A stretch of 64,000 bases of DNA from Bedellia somnulentella (GCA_963576735.1 OY755174.1:2046001-2110000), one strand, 5' to 3'. Shown: positions 34,446-47,269, counted from the first letter of the stretch. Numbers and translations: made by a program. Notes: generated by a model from the letters alone, not told the origin.

Positions 34446-34915
34446 CACACTAAATTATTTTACTATTTTTTTCAGAAATGATCAATACTCTACATATTTT
34501 CTTAACTAATAAACCAATAAACATTATTGTTAAATCATGATATCGTATATTTGTTTAATGCTCCGTTTGAAGTAAGAGTTTTATTTGTAGTTATTGATAA
34601 AGGTGACAAAGGCTTGTAAGGACAATCTTACTTAAATAATATCACGCCTTTTATTCCTGATTTTGTTATTGGTAAACAATTGACACATATAGAATTACGA
34701 CTTAATTTATAAGGCGGGTTGGTTAGTGATTCTGTGCTTTTGTCATCATTAACTCGTTTTGAATAAGAACTTACTTTTATGGACACTGAACTGTTATATG
34801 TTTTATGAAATTAAATTTAGTATAATGAATGAGATTTCTGTTGCTTATGATTATAAGATGGGAACAAAATATTAGAAATAAAATTAATTGTTTTTAAATA
34901 ACTGATCCCCCATCG

Positions 34916-35045
34916 TATAAAAGAAAGAAAGAAAAGAAAAAACTTTATTCAGTGCACAGGTAAATACACAATAAATAAAAAAATGCATATTGCCATAACA
35001 AATGTTTTTTGCATCCTCAGTTGCCGTCAGCACTACCCGTAGTGA
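34916..35045 (-). repeat. Probable LINE 3' tail (minus strand)
   Basis: A (GAAA)n run then AAAACTTTATTCAGTGCAC and an ATGCATATTGCC region, laid out like the LINE tails at 4880 and 17452. It is weak evidence, based on layout only. Confidence 0.3.
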
Positions 35046-35234
35046 AATGACGGTAATTTAACAATAGAGATAAGTTATTATATTTCTTCACACTTGAAAA
35101 ATAATTACCGTGTTCAAACTTAGTAAACTCAGTGTAATTCCTCAATTATATCTAAACATATATTTTATTGATTTACTACAAAATGAAATATAAATCGGTG
35201 ACTGCGAGCCACCATAGCAACAGTATAATGATGA

Positions 35235-35350
35235 AGGAAAGAGATGGTGAAACGTCATTGGCTGGTGACAAATTAGTAGTCCACGATTGTGTGACAACTC
35301 CCAGACCTCTGACCCTTTTGTTGCCTCTTACACCATGCCGTGAGGAAGTA
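35235..35350 (-). repeat. SINE-B, very degenerate fragment
   Basis: AGAGATGGTGAAACG, TGGCTGGTGAC and TTGTTGCCTCTTACACC are in the order and orientation of a minus-strand SINE-B. The match is loose. Confidence 0.3.
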
Positions 35351-35699
35351 ACTGTTAGTTGCTTCAAATCTGGTTTTTCATAGAGTTTCTATTTCAAAAT
35401 TATACGCATAACTTAAATTCAAGCGTTTGTTTGGAATACAATGAAAACGAATTGACTAAATGTATACAGAAGTATATACACCACGTATATAGAAAAACAG
35501 CGATTATACAAAATTTTGTCGGTTTGTCTGATTCTGATTGATTCGGCTAATATCTGAAACGGGTAAATGGATTCTGACGGGACTTGCATTGACACATAGC
35601 TGATGTCGTACGAATTAAATTGTTTTTTAAATAATCTTACTACTTTGCGTATATTAATTTTGATACAATAGTAGTATTGCAGGTATTTTCCCATGTCTG

Positions 35700-38600
35700 A
35701 CTGTGACTGTAACTCTACGTAATGGAGACTATATTACGAGGTAACACAGTATAAGATGAAAGTAGACTTCCGTTCCGATATTTTACAATTTTCTGTTTTC
35801 AAACGAAATAAATTTACTTGTTTCAAGATAAAGGGACTGCTTTTTTATTTAGTAATAGCAATAGCAAGGGAAAGTTGGAACACATAAAAATATTAGCATT
35901 CTACAAAGTAATATTGAAATCAAGCCGGCCGTCGAAGATTGCTGTGTGAAAGCGAAAGTCTTGTATCAGACTCAAGACTCGTATTCACGAATGCGATGGC
36001 ACAGGCCTAGTAATTGATGTGGTCGGCAAGCTCATTGCGTATATCTTGCTTTACGACTTTTTGAGATGAAGGGATCGTTAGAGCGGTATCAACAATTCCG
36101 CAGTTATTGGAAGTGTGTAGAACGTTACAGTCACTAACCGAAATATACTTACGGCTATAATAATGATTACGAAGGTATTCGGAACATTATGTGCATAATC
36201 GGTAAAAAAAATGTCTTCTATATATTTTTTTGTGTTCTAATTGTATTTTAATTTGAATATTTATAGATTGAGCTTACAACATCACATTTATTTTATTGCA
36301 GTCCCCTAAATATTTATGGTGTTTTGATCTTTAGTATTTGTTTTCATAGCGGCACCAAAAGTACATAATATGTGAAAATTTCAACTGCCTTACTGTTACG
36401 GTTCAAGAGATACAGCCTGGTGACAGACTAACTTATGGGTTTCCTCCCACATCGCCCATTTACATGATCACCTATATACCAATCAATTAAGCCAATGAGA
36501 ATTTCATGCAAAACAAAGCCTCAAAATCATCTCAAAATCACTTATATACCAACTGCAAGAATTGGCGTAGTGTTATCCAGAGCCGAAGCTTTAACGCAAA
36601 AAAAGGCTAGAAAATCACAAAAACTTGAGCAGGTGTGACTGTTCTTTAAAGCAGCTTAATCTATAAAAAAACTTATGCGTGATCTGATCATACATAAAAA
36701 ATACGGCCTCATTAGTTTTTCGTGCGTTAATAAGACCGAACGCGTTTTGTCCTATTAAACATCTGAGATTGAAAGAGAAATTGGTGTCATCGGTAAATTC
36801 GCTGGTTCGCCTGCCGGTGCCAGAGTAAAAGTGTTCCAAAAAACAAGTGTTACTCGCAAAATTCATTGCTTTTTCATTTTGACCCGGTTGTGCAAGTGGG
36901 TCGAATAACAGCGGCTTAAATTATTTTTTTTGGTAGTTCAAATCCGACCATTCATGCTGCTCTCAAAATTTTGACGATTCATTGTTTGGCCTCTTTATTC
37001 TGTGTAATAGACCTCGCTATGGTGGCAGTTAATCTAGTCGTGTGTAGAGGCTAAGAAAATTTCCTGTATATTTTTTACTATGCTGGATTGCGTGGGTGGT
37101 GATGAGGCTATTTTATATCTCCAAGTAATCAAAATAAAGTCAAAGATAAAAAGAAATTAGTATCTAAACCGTCGGATCTTTGATGTAATACTTATTTTAA
37201 TTCTTTTTTTTTCAAAAAGACTTTGTTTTTAATAATTGTATTGTATATGCGAGTATATGTTTGTGAGTTATAAGTGGCATACCCTGTCGATGATGTAATG
37301 GGCAATATTCGAACTGATTACTTAGTTATGACTGAGCTATTTGTTATTGACCTTGGTTGAGGCAACGGGGTAATAAACTTGCTATCTCTTTTTTAAAAGC
37401 TTCAGATAACCTTTTGATGAACTTAAGTCTCGAGTCACTAATTTCTTAAACAATATATGTATTGGTCGCTTCAAGATCTAATTCCAAACGTTAGCAAAAG
37501 GACTACAGTGATCAAGAGGCGGTCGAGAATGCCTATTCTAATAATCAATTCTTATTGAAATGATTTTTTGGATTATTAGAAAGTTGGCATGTGAAAAATT
37601 TTGTTTAATCTGCTCTATAAGAAGAAGTTGAAAAATTCTGCTACTAGCAGATTTAAGAGAGATTGTTTACATAAGATAATAATTGTTATTGCAATCATTT
37701 TAATATGTCCATAACATACGAATATACAAAGCACTCACGTTGATGGTGTAGCAGACGAACAATAACTATTAACACTCAACATAGGGGATATCTAAGGAAT
37801 TATAAAGAAATATAAATCCCTGTTTTGTAAAATTAAAGTTGTAATTTTCATGAAACTCTAACGAGATGCATTTTTCAATGAGACACGCAACGAACGAAAT
37901 CTTGTCAAAGATAATGTCTGCTCGTAAAAAACATTGGCAAGGGATTTGAAATGTTCGGGTATTTTTACTTTAAAGCACCTAAGTAAATACAGATATATGA
38001 ATCTAACTTGCAGAATCATTCTAAACTAATTTCCATACAATTTACACATCCGAATGTTCGAGGGTTTTTGTATCTCGGCTAAGAAGTTATTTTTACCATC
38101 ACGCCCCTCGGCCAAATAAAAAAAATATACTTGATACTTTCACCGACTGACTTAAACCGTACTGTCTCTTTCAATAACATATTGTCGTGTTCTGAACAAG
38201 GTTGCTTTCTCAATATATTTATGTTGTTGGATTCAGGCAACATTTGTTTCCATTGATTGAATTTCCATTCGGGTGTTCCACTTTGTCTTATAAGCGGAGG
38301 TGAGCGCTGGCAAATTGTCATATGATGAAGAGTGACCTTGTAAAGTAGCCATTAGCTTGGTGCGTCGCTCTATGTACTTTTAGACTTTACCACAACACCA
38401 AACATTACATTGACCTACTAAAAATTATGAATGATTATTCACCTGCAATTTTCTCCTCAATGCACATCAAAATTACTTAATGCGCTTCGTATTTCGCTTT
38501 TAATACCAAAGTTATATTTTTTGTTGTCACGTTAAATTCCGTGGGCCTGAACGTACGTAAGGTCGTCTATTGATTCTTATGGCACCCTCATTTACAAAAA

Positions 38601-39240
38601 TACACATTATTTTAAACCAGAGCTCTATTTTTGCATTGAATGAAACAAATGTTATTTCATTATTATTTTAAAATTAAATTAAAGTAATATAACATGATAA
38701 TCTTCTTTACTAGGGAAACGTATTTAATTTTATTGATTTATTTAGTTGACTAATCTTATTTAAATATGTTGTGCTGTAGAAATGTCATGTTATAAAGTTT
38801 GACGATTTTATAATATTTCAAAGTCCTTAATATAATTCTGCATTATACCATCGATCTAGAATGCTTTCAATCGAATAAAAAAGTAGATTTCCTCTTATTG
38901 TTACAGTCAGGAAAAATTAAGCAATAAATTACCTAATTTTCGAATGGGCGTAGGCGTCGTCCATATAGATACAAGAAATGGTCTATCTTCGGATATAGAG
39001 CAACCCAATTCAGAATATTAGGACACGTTTATTAATCAATTAGGGCTAGGGCAGCCGACGGTGATGCTGATTTATAAGAACAGACAATGCCGCATCAATT
39101 AAGGGCTATCCGATGTGAGTGAACTTTGTTGGGTTTTACTGCTTGTAGTAAAGTAAGATAGAGATATATTTTTGACATACGAAAATTATCTGTTGTCTCA
39201 TAATATTGTTATTGATAAAACCGTTATATAACAAAAAGGT
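35700..39240. other. Gene-free stretch without recognised features
   Basis: This is about 3.5 kb of AT-rich sequence. I see no exon with credible splice sites, no RNA gene and no recognised repeat family. Open frames are short and lack any family resemblance, including the 83-codon minus-strand one at 36615 and the 80-codon one at 38079. Confidence 0.5.
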
Positions 39241-39244
39241 TTAT

Positions 39245-39335
39245 TTACATTCAGATCAAATAGAAGATATGCTGAAAAAGGCAGGCGTTCGAAATGTGGC
39301 TTGGAATAAAAGAGCATGTATGAAAAGGTTTTTTT
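39245..39335 (+). repeat. RTE-like LINE fragment
   Basis: GATCAAATAGAAGATATGCTG, AAAAAGGCAGGCGTTCG and AATAAAAGAGCATGTATGAA match the region seen in reverse at 46260-46330 and 47880-47945. The end after this is lost. Confidence 0.6.
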
Positions 39336-39839
39336 AATACAATTGCTCAAAAAGTGGCGTATTACAGGGACGTATAGCGTTCGGGAAGTGGGCTATTACA
39401 CACTCGTGCTTTTTCTTTACCTTTCCCGCACTAGTGCGTTTTCTTTCCCAACTGTCAAAATAATGTCTATTTTAAAGAAAAACCAACCATAAAGATTTTA
39501 CTAAAAAAATCAAAGAAGTTTTTATGATTCATGTTAATACGTGGCATAGGTCGTATTAACATGAATCAACAACAACAAAATAATAGGCAAAATCGACTAA
39601 TTTGTTTCGATATCTGATTTAATGATTTGATAGAATTAGTGAGGTTAGGTTTCATTACATTATAACTCATTAAATTTCATTTTCATTTCATATCAACAAA
39701 AAAATTATACATAAGACTTGGCTGTATGGGCATAGTTTCCTTTGCCTACCACAATAAGTGAAGAAAAAATGTCGCCATTTTCCAGAAATAATCTTTGGGA
39801 GTTTAGTTGTTTTGTTAAATTGCTTAATTTTTTCGCAAC

Positions 39840-39975
39840 TGTATTAAAAATAGTCGTTCAGTACACGTACGGAACCGTCATTGCAACTCGTTCCGACTGT
39901 CAACCCTCGCCTTCGGCTCGGGTAGACATTTGTCGGAACTCTTTGCAATGACAGCCATTCCGTACTAGTAATGAA
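39840..39975. repeat. Hairpin-rich dispersed repeat with CCTTCGGCTCGGG core
   Basis: The stretch from ACGTACGGAACCGTC to GACAGCCATTCCGTACTAG is a partial inverted repeat (GGAACCGTCATTGCAA against TTGCAATGACAGCCATTCC). It centres on CCCTCGCCTTCGGCTCGGG. Base composition differs from the flanks. It looks like a small foldback element, but its ends are not sharp. Confidence 0.45.
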
Positions 39976-39994
39976 ATATACTATTGTGAATTCA

Positions 39995-40065
39995 TACGTT
40001 CCATCGGGATCGATAATATTTGCCTACTCATTGGAAACTAATGGCTTCAGTTTATGTTGTGTTTA
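39995..40065 (+). repeat. RTE-like LINE, very short degenerate 3' end
   Basis: CGGGATCGATAATATTTGCC-TACTCATTGGAAACTAATGGC resembles the RTE 3' module CGATCGATAGTCTCTGCC-TACCCCAATGGAAACTAACGGC. Confidence 0.4.
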
Positions 40066-40311
40066 TTTTGATGCGAATTTATAATAAGGCTTGCTATTAG
40101 CTATTGAACGTAACATCAAATTGAGTGAAGAGCCAGCTAGAGGGACAAGAATCTAAAGGAGTAAGATTAATGTGAAATGATTTAGTTTTCGGTGTTAAGC
40201 GGAAGAATTTAATTAGGAAGTTTCAATTATATGTTATTTACAGTTGTTCGCTGCTTTACACAAATTAACTTGACTTGATATGCCAGTAAAATAAAATCAT
40301 TGCGTATTTAG

Positions 40312-40462
40312 TTTTAGGGCTTATTGAAGTAGTGTTTTGGGCCATGCTGTTGGAGACCCATCGCCAATGATAATTTATTTGTACTATTTTGTCCCTAATC
40401 AACTTCCAATTATTATTATTCTTACTACTTTTGGGATTTATGGCCGTGAGTATATGTATGTG
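40312..40462 (+). repeat. SINE-B, degenerate 3' two-thirds
   Basis: TTTTGGGCCATGCTGTTGG, AGACCCATCGCCAATG, TCCCTAATCAACTTCCA and GGATTTATGGCCGTGAG plus TATATGTATG, in order. Confidence 0.6.
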
Positions 40463-41539
40463 TTAACTTTTAGACATTCTATTGTACGTATGTAAAAAAC
40501 ATTTTTCAAATTTTATATTTCTTTAAAGATTTTCAGAAAGTAAGAATTGATATCTATCTAAGCTCAAAGTGCAGTATTTATCGGGAAGTGTATGGTATAA
40601 AAAAGGGCGAAAACCAACGAAACATTACGTACAATAAGTTTTTCTAATAACGTGTAATGAGTATAATATACCAGTAAACATTTGATCACGGATATTATTT
40701 GAATGAATGCACTTTTCATTGATTTAGTAATTTTTTGATAGGTTATTTTTTAAAATAACATGTCTAATGCACCCTTTCCTATCTTCACCAACTGCACATT
40801 TTTGAACTTTTCGCTAAACTTATTTATATATAGATTCATTAAATTACATGTGGGTTGCTGATTGGATATCTGATAAATTTACAATAAATGCATAACAACT
40901 TTTGGTAAGAATATTACTGGTTTTCCTAATACTAATTATGCGTACTATCGCCCTTCGTGTAAATGTTAAGGATTTTTGAGAAATAACCGGTGTGAAAATG
41001 TTATTTCTATTTCATCACCTTCTCAGCCTAAAGACGTCCAATCGCTGGAAATAGATTCTATTAATTCCATCTATTTATGCGTATGAATTTATTTATGAGT
41101 GACCGAATGTGGTAGAGCAACTCAACTTGCAGGTATCTTGTGAGATAACATGATTTCCGCACGGTCGTCTTTACAATGTTAATAAAGTTTAAGAAAAAAA
41201 GTTAAGTACTGTGAAATGTACAATTAATCATGGACACAAAAACGGATGTATAAGAATTAAGCTGTCCACTACTTTGCCTCCGTAGCTGATTACCCATAAT
41301 ACTCGTATTGTGTTTATAATTTGTTTTGATAAGCACTTATCCTTTTGCCGATTGAAGTAAAATTATTTTTTAATTAATGTATAATTATCATTGAAAGATT
41401 ATAATGACGTGTGGAGACAAGGTGACATTAAGCGGGTAGTCGGTATGCGAACGCCTTATGCGTTTTTCAGTCGGTCGCAACGGGGCGCCTCTGCATAGCG
41501 CAGCTATTTTATGTAGCCGCCCGCACCTGCATAGCTAGT

Positions 41540-41617
41540 ACGAGCGAAGTTTTGACTAGATATCGAGTGGTATAAAACAGCCATCTCTTACGCACTTACT
41601 TAGTATTGCATACTGTC
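41540..41617 (+). repeat. Dispersed repeat, first of an inverted pair
   Basis: The block from TACGAGCGAAGTTTTGACT through AGATATCGAGTGGTATAAAAC and CTCTTACGCACTTA matches the reverse complement of 43612-43696 at roughly four of five positions. The TATAAAA inside could be mistaken for a promoter, but its presence in both copies shows it belongs to the repeat. Confidence 0.6.
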
Positions 41618-42247
41618 ATCTCATTCTAACCGATATCGTGACGATGAAATAGCGCTCGTACTAGGCCTTCTGAGAGGATTTGCCGTGACCGCCATTGCTA
41701 ATAACCTTTTTTATATGTCTGAGTAATTGCTGAAGGTGTAGAACTCGTAATGTATACTCTTTACAGCTGTCGCAGTTGTTAAAGTCACAACAAGCCGTCG
41801 ATGTCCTAAAAGGATTAAAGGAATGGAATCGTTAAGTAGGAGATAAAATAATAAACATTAAAAATCATTCCTTTTTATTCTTAAATGCTTAATATTTTTT
41901 TTAAATATTTCTTCTTGTCTACCGTGTCAATTGAAATAAAAACAACGGTATAGTTACATATTTGAATACAATGTATTGCCACAAATATAATTCACTACTG
42001 ACTTAGTACTGCTTGTCATTGGCGTGAATAAGAAAAACATCTAATAAAATTCACTCTAACTTTCCAAAAGCAAATACTTAATGATATGTTGTATTTTAAT
42101 TTTTCAGTATCTGAGTGTGTAGTGACTGTACATAAGCAGTCACAATACAGCAGTACGAAAAGCAAAATCAATTCATTTGCATAAATTGTAGTACACACAT
42201 GATTATTATTTTTACTTGGAAACCAAATTTATTGTTAACCAAATGCC

Positions 42248-42480
42248 GTGTAGTGTCGGCTTAGAATAGCACTACCCCATTTCTTCCGGTGGGTGTACGT
42301 AAGAGGCGACTAACGGTATTGGTGCTTTTAAAGGATTTTTGGGCGATGCGGTTGGAGACCCATCACCAACAACCTTTATTTTACCATCTTTTCCCCACTC
42401 AACTTCCAAAAGTGGCTGAGGATTTTATAATTCCTTAGCTCTGGCTACCCCTTCTAGGGAATTATAGCCGTGAGTATATA
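42248..42480 (+). repeat. SINE-B, full-length copy
   Basis: It starts GTGTAGTGTCGGCTTAG and ends AATTATAGCCGTGAGTATATA. It is one of the least diverged copies. Confidence 0.88.
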
Positions 42481-43611
42481 ATTTACAAGTCCGCTTATTG
42501 CTATTCCCACTGTGCCAACAAGAAATGCAATAAAAAACCCAAGACCAAGTAGTTTATGTGTCTACGCTAAGGTTCTTGTTTCTGTTCGAGTCTATTTCCG
42601 TTTTATTTATCCATATCCTATGCAAAAAAAATGGCGAATAATGTAACTTTCAATGGCAAATAATTAAAATTTGTACAGTAACTTATGAAATCCAGCGTAC
42701 TGATATATGGCATATGTTTCTTCTTTAGGTTTTAATTGACGAAAGAATTTGAATCGGTTGACAAAATTCGGACACTATTCAATTCAGACAAACAAACAGA
42801 AAATCAATTCTTTGCTCTTTATAATATGCGACACGGTAAGCCTCTTATAAGTGGGATAAGATGGGTGTTGTGTACTTGATATGAGTTGGGAGTTTCACTA
42901 CGTGGTTGATTCTGCAATGAGGATATCCATCGAATTACGGGGGTACCTGGGCTAACCCGAATAGTTGCAAAACTTAAGTGGCATGGCACATCACACCAAC
43001 TCTACCTATTTACGCCGGGCTCGATAGTTTGGGAGTGGCGTCCATGTACAGGACACGGTGGGTTTTCTATTGGAAAAAGAATTTTAGATTTAATTTTCAA
43101 CTTTCCTTGCTTTAAATGATAGTCTTTTACTTTATTATTATTTTTCTCTTCAACGTGATAACTTGTTTCATATCTAAATATGTTATCCAAGAAATGTTTT
43201 AGCATTTGAACCAATTCGTCTAAAATACCAAATTGCAGTGAATGGATAATTTTACTTGACCAAGCTTAAAACCGGCTTCACTATCTTAAATAACTAATCG
43301 ATAAGTCAATGCAATGGTTTTAATTAAATCAGTATTGACAATATTACTAGGCCTTGCTTGATTAATGAATAGCTGCATTACACTTGCAAAGTGTCCAGAG
43401 CCAAGTTATTTTAATATGAAGATAATTATCTCGTTTAAGGCGATGGATTTTTACGACTGTGTCATTAGACAGATAACTTTTGTTGAACTATTCAGAACAC
43501 TAGTATTACAATAGTCATGTTATAACTTTCTGAAACATCTATCTTAACAGAATCTTTGAATAGTTCTTCAGAAGACTTACTTACTTAAGTTACTCTGTCT
43601 GTTATAATGGG

Positions 43612-43696
43612 ATAAAAGTATACGGTACTATTTGAGTGCGAAAGAGAGGGCTGTTTTATACCACGCGATATCTAGTTAAAACTTCGCTCGTGCTAA
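43612..43696 (-). repeat. Dispersed repeat, second of an inverted pair
   Basis: The minus strand reads GTTAGCACGAGCGAAGTTTT, ACTAGATATCGCGTGG, TATAAAACAGCCCTCTC and TTTCGCACTC. It pairs with 41540-41617. A 2-kb stretch with a SINE-B lies between them. They may be ends of one element or two copies. Confidence 0.6.
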
Positions 43697-43739
43697 CAAT
43701 GCTGGCAAATAAAATGGTCAAGAAGATATTCTACATGTA

Positions 43740-43995
43740 TTTATAGCCCCGAACAAAAATGGGTATTTAGGATTTGGGTCTTGTTAAGTAATGTTGGTCG
43801 ATGTGGCTGGAGACCTATCACTTCTTTTGCAATCTTCTCCCCATGTAACTGCCAAAAATGGCAAACAAATTTCTTATTCTCAAGCGCTGTCTACCCCATT
43901 TTGAGGTTTATAGCCGTGAGTAAAAAGAAAATTTGAAGATCCTATGCGTCTCTTCCCGTGGGTATATTAGGAGGCAACTAAAGTTTTTAAACTGA
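43740..43995 (+). repeat. SINE-B, two degenerate pieces
   Basis: Positions 43740-43921 carry GATGTGGCTGGAGACC, TCTTCTCCCCATGTAAC, GCGCTGTCTACCCC and TTTATAGCCGTGAG. Positions 43930-43995 repeat a 5' part (CTCTTCCCGTGGGTATA, AGGAGGCAACTAAAG). They may be two copies in tandem. Confidence 0.5.
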
Positions 43996-44495
43996 TTGTT
44001 GTGAAATGATATCTGGTTACAAACCTGTTTCCAAAGATCATCTATTTGATGATTATTTCCCTTCTCTATTTGCATAACTGTCTGAGAAAAAATTGTATAC
44101 CAAATTCAGTATATGTCTTTCTGTCAGTCTGCTCAAAAATCTCTAACATAGTTAAGTAGTCGAGTATACTAAATCTTATACCCAGATCGAGCTAATAAAA
44201 TGTAATATTGTAATTTGATTAAGTTGTCAACAAGTATTGGAATTAGGGTCTCTCAACAGGTTTCCGTGGTCGCAAATGCTCATGATTTCCGTGCGCACTA
44301 AATCCTTGCTCGGCGCAACTGAGATTCTATAATTTTGCACTTACAGGTATGCAGTAATGATTGCAAATGTTATTCGCAGGAAATATACAGGATGACTGAG
44401 AACATGTTACGTTTTCGCAATTTTGAGTAATACCAATTACGTACATAATAAACATCGTTACTGAACCTGGTGTTATACGTGTTAAGAATCATAAC

Positions 44496-44587
44496 TTCAT
44501 CAAATCCTTTTACTCGAGGTCGCGGGTTCGATTCCCGCCTGTGTCGAAATTTTTCATTCCTTTATTTATTCTTTATTCATCAAATCC
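44496..44587 (+). repeat. SINE-C, 5'-truncated copy with a 12-bp target-site duplication
   Basis: The 68-bp insert (44508-44575) holds only the 3' half of the tRNA-like unit (B box GGTTCGATTCCCGCC, then TGTGTCG) and the tail GAAATTTTTCATTCC plus T/A-rich sequence. It matches the tail of the palindromic copy in the PDIA6 intron. It is bounded by the direct repeat TTCATCAAATCC at 44496-44507 and 44576-44587. The truncation and the duplication are those of LINE-driven retroposition. Confidence 0.75.
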
Positions 44588-44711
44588 GTTCAGTTTTAAA
44601 TGTGATCGAGATATAAACGAAAAGTTTTGCTGGTTTATTCAATTTACTATACTTAAAACAAGCTCCGTCGAGCTTCTCATTTATAAATTTATCAGTACTT
44701 TCGAAAACTAC

Positions 44712-44826
44712 GTGAGGACAAAATACGACATAAAGGATGGTCGGTGCTCAAACACCCTAAGTCGCCTCTTACGAAACCCGCGGGAAGGAATCGTTTAGTG
44801 TTATTTTGAGCCGACACTACATAGCA
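44712..44826 (-). repeat. SINE-B, degenerate 5' part
   Basis: CACCCTAAGTCGCCTCTTACG, AAACCCGCGGGAAGGAA and TGAGCCGACACTACATAGC. Confidence 0.6.
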
Positions 44827-45002
44827 AACACATTTTTAGTGATGTTTTATTTGTAAGACCAGTATAATCAGATATAATTAACCACACTGTGTCAGCTAGA
44901 GTTATGTATCGGGTTATTAGTTGATGCTCACTCTCCTTGACCGCTCGCTCCTGCAAATCATACTTGCCTGTGCGTTCATTCCACTCTTCTGCGATACATA
45001 CA

Positions 45003-45080
45003 TACATACAGGGCCGTCTCAAACTAGGCTGGGGCCTTGGGCACACAAGAATTGGGGGCCCTTTTGGAAAGTTAAAATGC
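45003..45080 (+). repeat. Short dispersed GGGGCC-rich repeat, copy 1
   Basis: GGGCCGTCTCAAACTAGGC-TGGGGCCTTGGGCACAC and GGGGGCCC. The copy at 49065-49145 carries related words on the other strand. Function and class are unknown. Confidence 0.4.
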
Positions 45081-46199
45081 GAATTATAATAACATTTTTT
45101 ACTAATAAGTATGAGTATGACCACTTATTACAGGTAATCTCATATAGGTATTATATCTCTATGGGTAATTCAATATAGTATGATATAATATGGCATTAAA
45201 GATTTTGTAATTTTTTTTATTTTACTTTATTTGCGAATACAGGTATTTGACATATTAGATGTTACAACATTTAGTTAGACCATGCTATATTCCACCAATT
45301 TTAACAAATTAGAATTTAAAATTATAATGTAACACAGCGACACTTTTTATAAAAAACAAATAATATAATCGTTGGAAAAAATTGTAAACTAAAATAAAAA
45401 AATACATTGGTAAAATAAATAACATCCATACACTTCTATACATATAATAAATCTGTAGAAAAGTAATTTTTGTACATTGAAGAAATTGAAAAAAAAAATA
45501 GCCAGCGTGTGAACAGATAAGTAACAGAACCCATTTCCATCATTTTTAAATTTTTTGTCTGTTTGTCTGTTTATATGTTTGTTTGTGCGCGCAAAACGTA
45601 AAATCTACGAATTTAATGCTGAAAATGTTTATATACAAAAATTAAACGTAACTTGAGGTATAACTTAGTTTTTGTTTCATCGAAATCGGTTCACTCTATC
45701 AAAAGATATGATTAATTTTGTGAGTTCAAGAAGAAAAATATTACGTTACGCAATTCAGTATAGTACTTGCAACGACATCTTAAGTCTAAATATAGAACTA
45801 ATGTTGATAGTTGGAATCCAAAGTCCGATAGATGGCGTTGTGCAAAAATAAAATAAAGAACCAAAATAAAATAAAGCAAAAATAAAATTTGCATTTTTTC
45901 AGCCCCTTTAACCCCTTATTTTAAAGTCGGTTAAAGTAATAGAAGCTACAGGAAACAAGCTAGGCGAAATTAATACAAGCTGCCAATATCAAGTGAATTC
46001 GCCGACTATGAAAATAACTGAAATGCTTTTAAATATTATCTTTACTTAGTTTCTTAAATTAGGCTTATTAATATTAATATATTATGTAAATAGTCTGCCT
46101 ATTAATAAATCCAATTTGGTGAGCATAATTTTGAAATTCTTAGCCATTCTTCAAATGCACGTCACTTCACAACCAGTTTTCGTGAACGTTTATAATAAA

Positions 46200-46478
46200 A
46201 AACTGAATTTTGGTCTACATTAAACACCAAACCTCTCTGGCTTCGTTTACATCCATCAATCTTTTCATACATGCTCTTTTATTCTTCATACTGCGGACAC
46301 CTGCCTTTTTGAGCACGTTTTCTATTTGATCCAAATCTGTCCTCCGAGGTCGTCCTCTACTAACATTACCTTCCACATTGGCGATAAAAAAAGTGTCAAG
46401 TACAAAGTGGCGATCGATAGTCTCTGCCTACCCCAATGGAAACTAACGGCGTGAGAATATGTATGTATGTATGTATTA
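46200..46478 (+). repeat. RTE-like LINE, 3' end with a 5' inversion
   Basis: Positions 46205-46385 are the ORF-proximal part of RTE in reverse (GTTTACATCCATCAATC, CTTTTTGAGCACG, GGTCGTCCTCTACTAAC). From 46386 the remaining 3' end runs forward (AAGTGGCGATCGATAGTC, CTGCC-TACCCCAATGG and the (TATG)n tail). The inverted part ends where the forward part begins in the element, as in LINE copies made by twin priming. Confidence 0.7.
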
Positions 46479-46580
46479 AACACCAGAAACATAAGACATC
46501 TTTTAAGTTCTACTTTTTTTAACACTAAAATGATGTAGTGACCTTAGTGACTAACCTTAATTTAGTTATATTTGCATATT

Positions 46581-46829
46581 ATACATACATACATATACTC
46601 ACGACTATAAATCCCTAGAAGGGGTAGCCTGAGCTAAGGAATTAGAAATTCCTCAGCCACTTTTGGAAAATTGAGTGGGGAAAAGATGGTAAAATAAAGG
46701 TTGTTGGTAATGGGTCTCCAACCGCATCGCCCAAAAATCCCTTAAAAACCCCCAATACCGTTAGTCGCCTCTTACGTACATCCACCGGAAGAAATGGGGT
46801 AGTGCTATTCTAAGCCGACACTACACAGC
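46581..46829 (-). repeat. SINE-B, full-length copy
   Basis: It runs from ATACATACATACATATACTC to CCGACACTACACAGC, with all blocks present. Confidence 0.88.
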
Positions 46830-47269
46830 TACTACAGTGCATATTATGCCACTGATAAATCGATTTAATTCAATGTATTATCATAGTACAACCAACAACC
46901 GTAAACCCTAATAATAGTAAAGTACCTTTTTTGAGCGGTTTTATTTAGCTTACCCCGTTTGTTTTATTCTTTCTTGAGTGAAATTTAGTAATTTAGTTTT
47001 CACCCCCTTCCTGTCAACCGGTTAATATTTCTTTTCGGAAGGAAAAGACGTGATGAGCTCGAAGCAAAGAGTGATGAGCTCAAGGCCCGACCACCTGCGG
47101 CCATCAATAATAACTACCTATATATTGGAGGGGTACTGATTTTTCAACATACGTCATAGAACATTTGTCGGAAAGATTGGCTATGTCAGTCACATGAGAG
47201 CACATGAACACACTCTTAATAGCCGGATACCAGAACTTGCTGTGGCCGAAATCGGGCGGGATTGATATA

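Noticed and set aside
41568..41580. TATAAAA as a gene promoter
   Set aside because: The same motif is in the inverted repeat copy at 43650, so it belongs to a dispersed repeat; no exon follows.
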